Source of the DNA: Burkholderia mayonis
Lineage (GTDB): Bacteria > Pseudomonadota > Gammaproteobacteria > Burkholderiales > Burkholderiaceae
Assembly (NCBI RefSeq): GCF_001523745.2
Contig: NZ_CP013387.1
Coordinates: 1,550,001-1,614,000 of the forward strand
Direction of reading: 5' to 3'
DNA length: 64,000 nt
This document shows positions 63,973 to 64,000 of this stretch, piece by piece; within the stretch, counting starts at the first letter, position 1, and the number at the start of each line of letters is the position of its first letter. A program made the translations under genes and the position numbers. The notes below the pieces were generated by a model. It was not told the DNA's origin. It worked only from the letters and a program-made list of their open reading frames with translations, and did not search any database.

Positions 63973-64000
63973 ATGTTCAATCGTGGCAAGACGAGCCTGC
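63973..64000 (+). CDS. Start of a probable ABC permease gene (partial)
   Basis: An ATG at 63973 follows GGAGTCC and begins MFNRGKTSL before the window ends. The basic start and its position after a family-1 binding protein fit the first permease of a sugar importer. Only nine codons are visible. Confidence 0.45.

Noticed and set aside
1..64000. tRNA, rRNA, integrase or att repeats marking a genomic island
   Set aside because: None could be recognised by eye; the island call rests on gene content and the transposase remnant only.

Overview
The window looks like a high-GC Burkholderia genome, most likely a second-chromosome segment from the pseudomallei/thailandensis/oklahomensis group. The basis is GC-rich coding with strong third-position bias, Burkholderia-style exopolysaccharide genes, an additional IF-1, a CspA, and hypervariable short repeats. 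The species cannot be fixed from the sequence alone. No rRNA, tRNA or CRISPR array was seen.

Region 1 (1-17.2 kb, all on the minus strand) is an exopolysaccharide/capsule cluster with many ATGA-type overlaps. In transcription order it holds a PfpI/AraC-type regulator, a bifunctional GDP-mannose pyrophosphorylase/phosphomannose isomerase, a YjbH-like outer-membrane protein, a lipoprotein, a WecA/MraY-type sugar-phosphate transferase, Wza, Wzb and Wzc, GDP-mannose dehydratase, GDP-fucose synthase, three further nucleotide-sugar epimerase/dehydratases (one of the SQD1 sulfoquinovose-synthase type), and a Wzx-like flippase cut by the window edge. Together they make GDP-L-fucose and other activated sugars, start the lipid-linked repeat unit, flip it and export the polymer.

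Region 2 (17.2-33.8 kb) is a patchwork. An AT-rich gap carries a long imperfect inverted repeat and a broken membrane-protein gene. After it come an isochorismatase-fold hydrolase, a MobA/MocA-like nucleotidyltransferase, a chemoreceptor, a class B penicillin-binding protein, an araF-like binding protein with an SDR dehydrogenase but no ABC permease or ATPase, a YbaL/KefB-type antiporter, an acetyltransferase, extra copies of infA and cspA, and remnants of an NTF2-like gene, a LysR regulator and a transposase.

Region 3 (34.5-62.1 kb) is a complete type III secretion system of the Salmonella SPI-2/Esc family, recognisable gene by gene: translocon and chaperones (sseA-E, sscA), needle, rod and base (ssaG-L, ssaB-E), export apparatus, ATPase and C-ring (ssaM-U), the SsrA/SsrB two-component system, an additional AraC-type regulator and a lytic transglycosylase. 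An adenylyl/guanylyl cyclase toxin of the anthrax edema factor/ExoY family is embedded in the minus orientation between ssaL and ssaE and is the obvious candidate effector. Divergent promoter regions of the island share a 6-4-6 palindrome (TCAGGT-N4-ACCTGA) that resembles the SsrB site organisation.

Region 4 (62.1-64 kb) begins a sugar ABC importer: a family-1 binding protein followed by the first codons of a probable permease.
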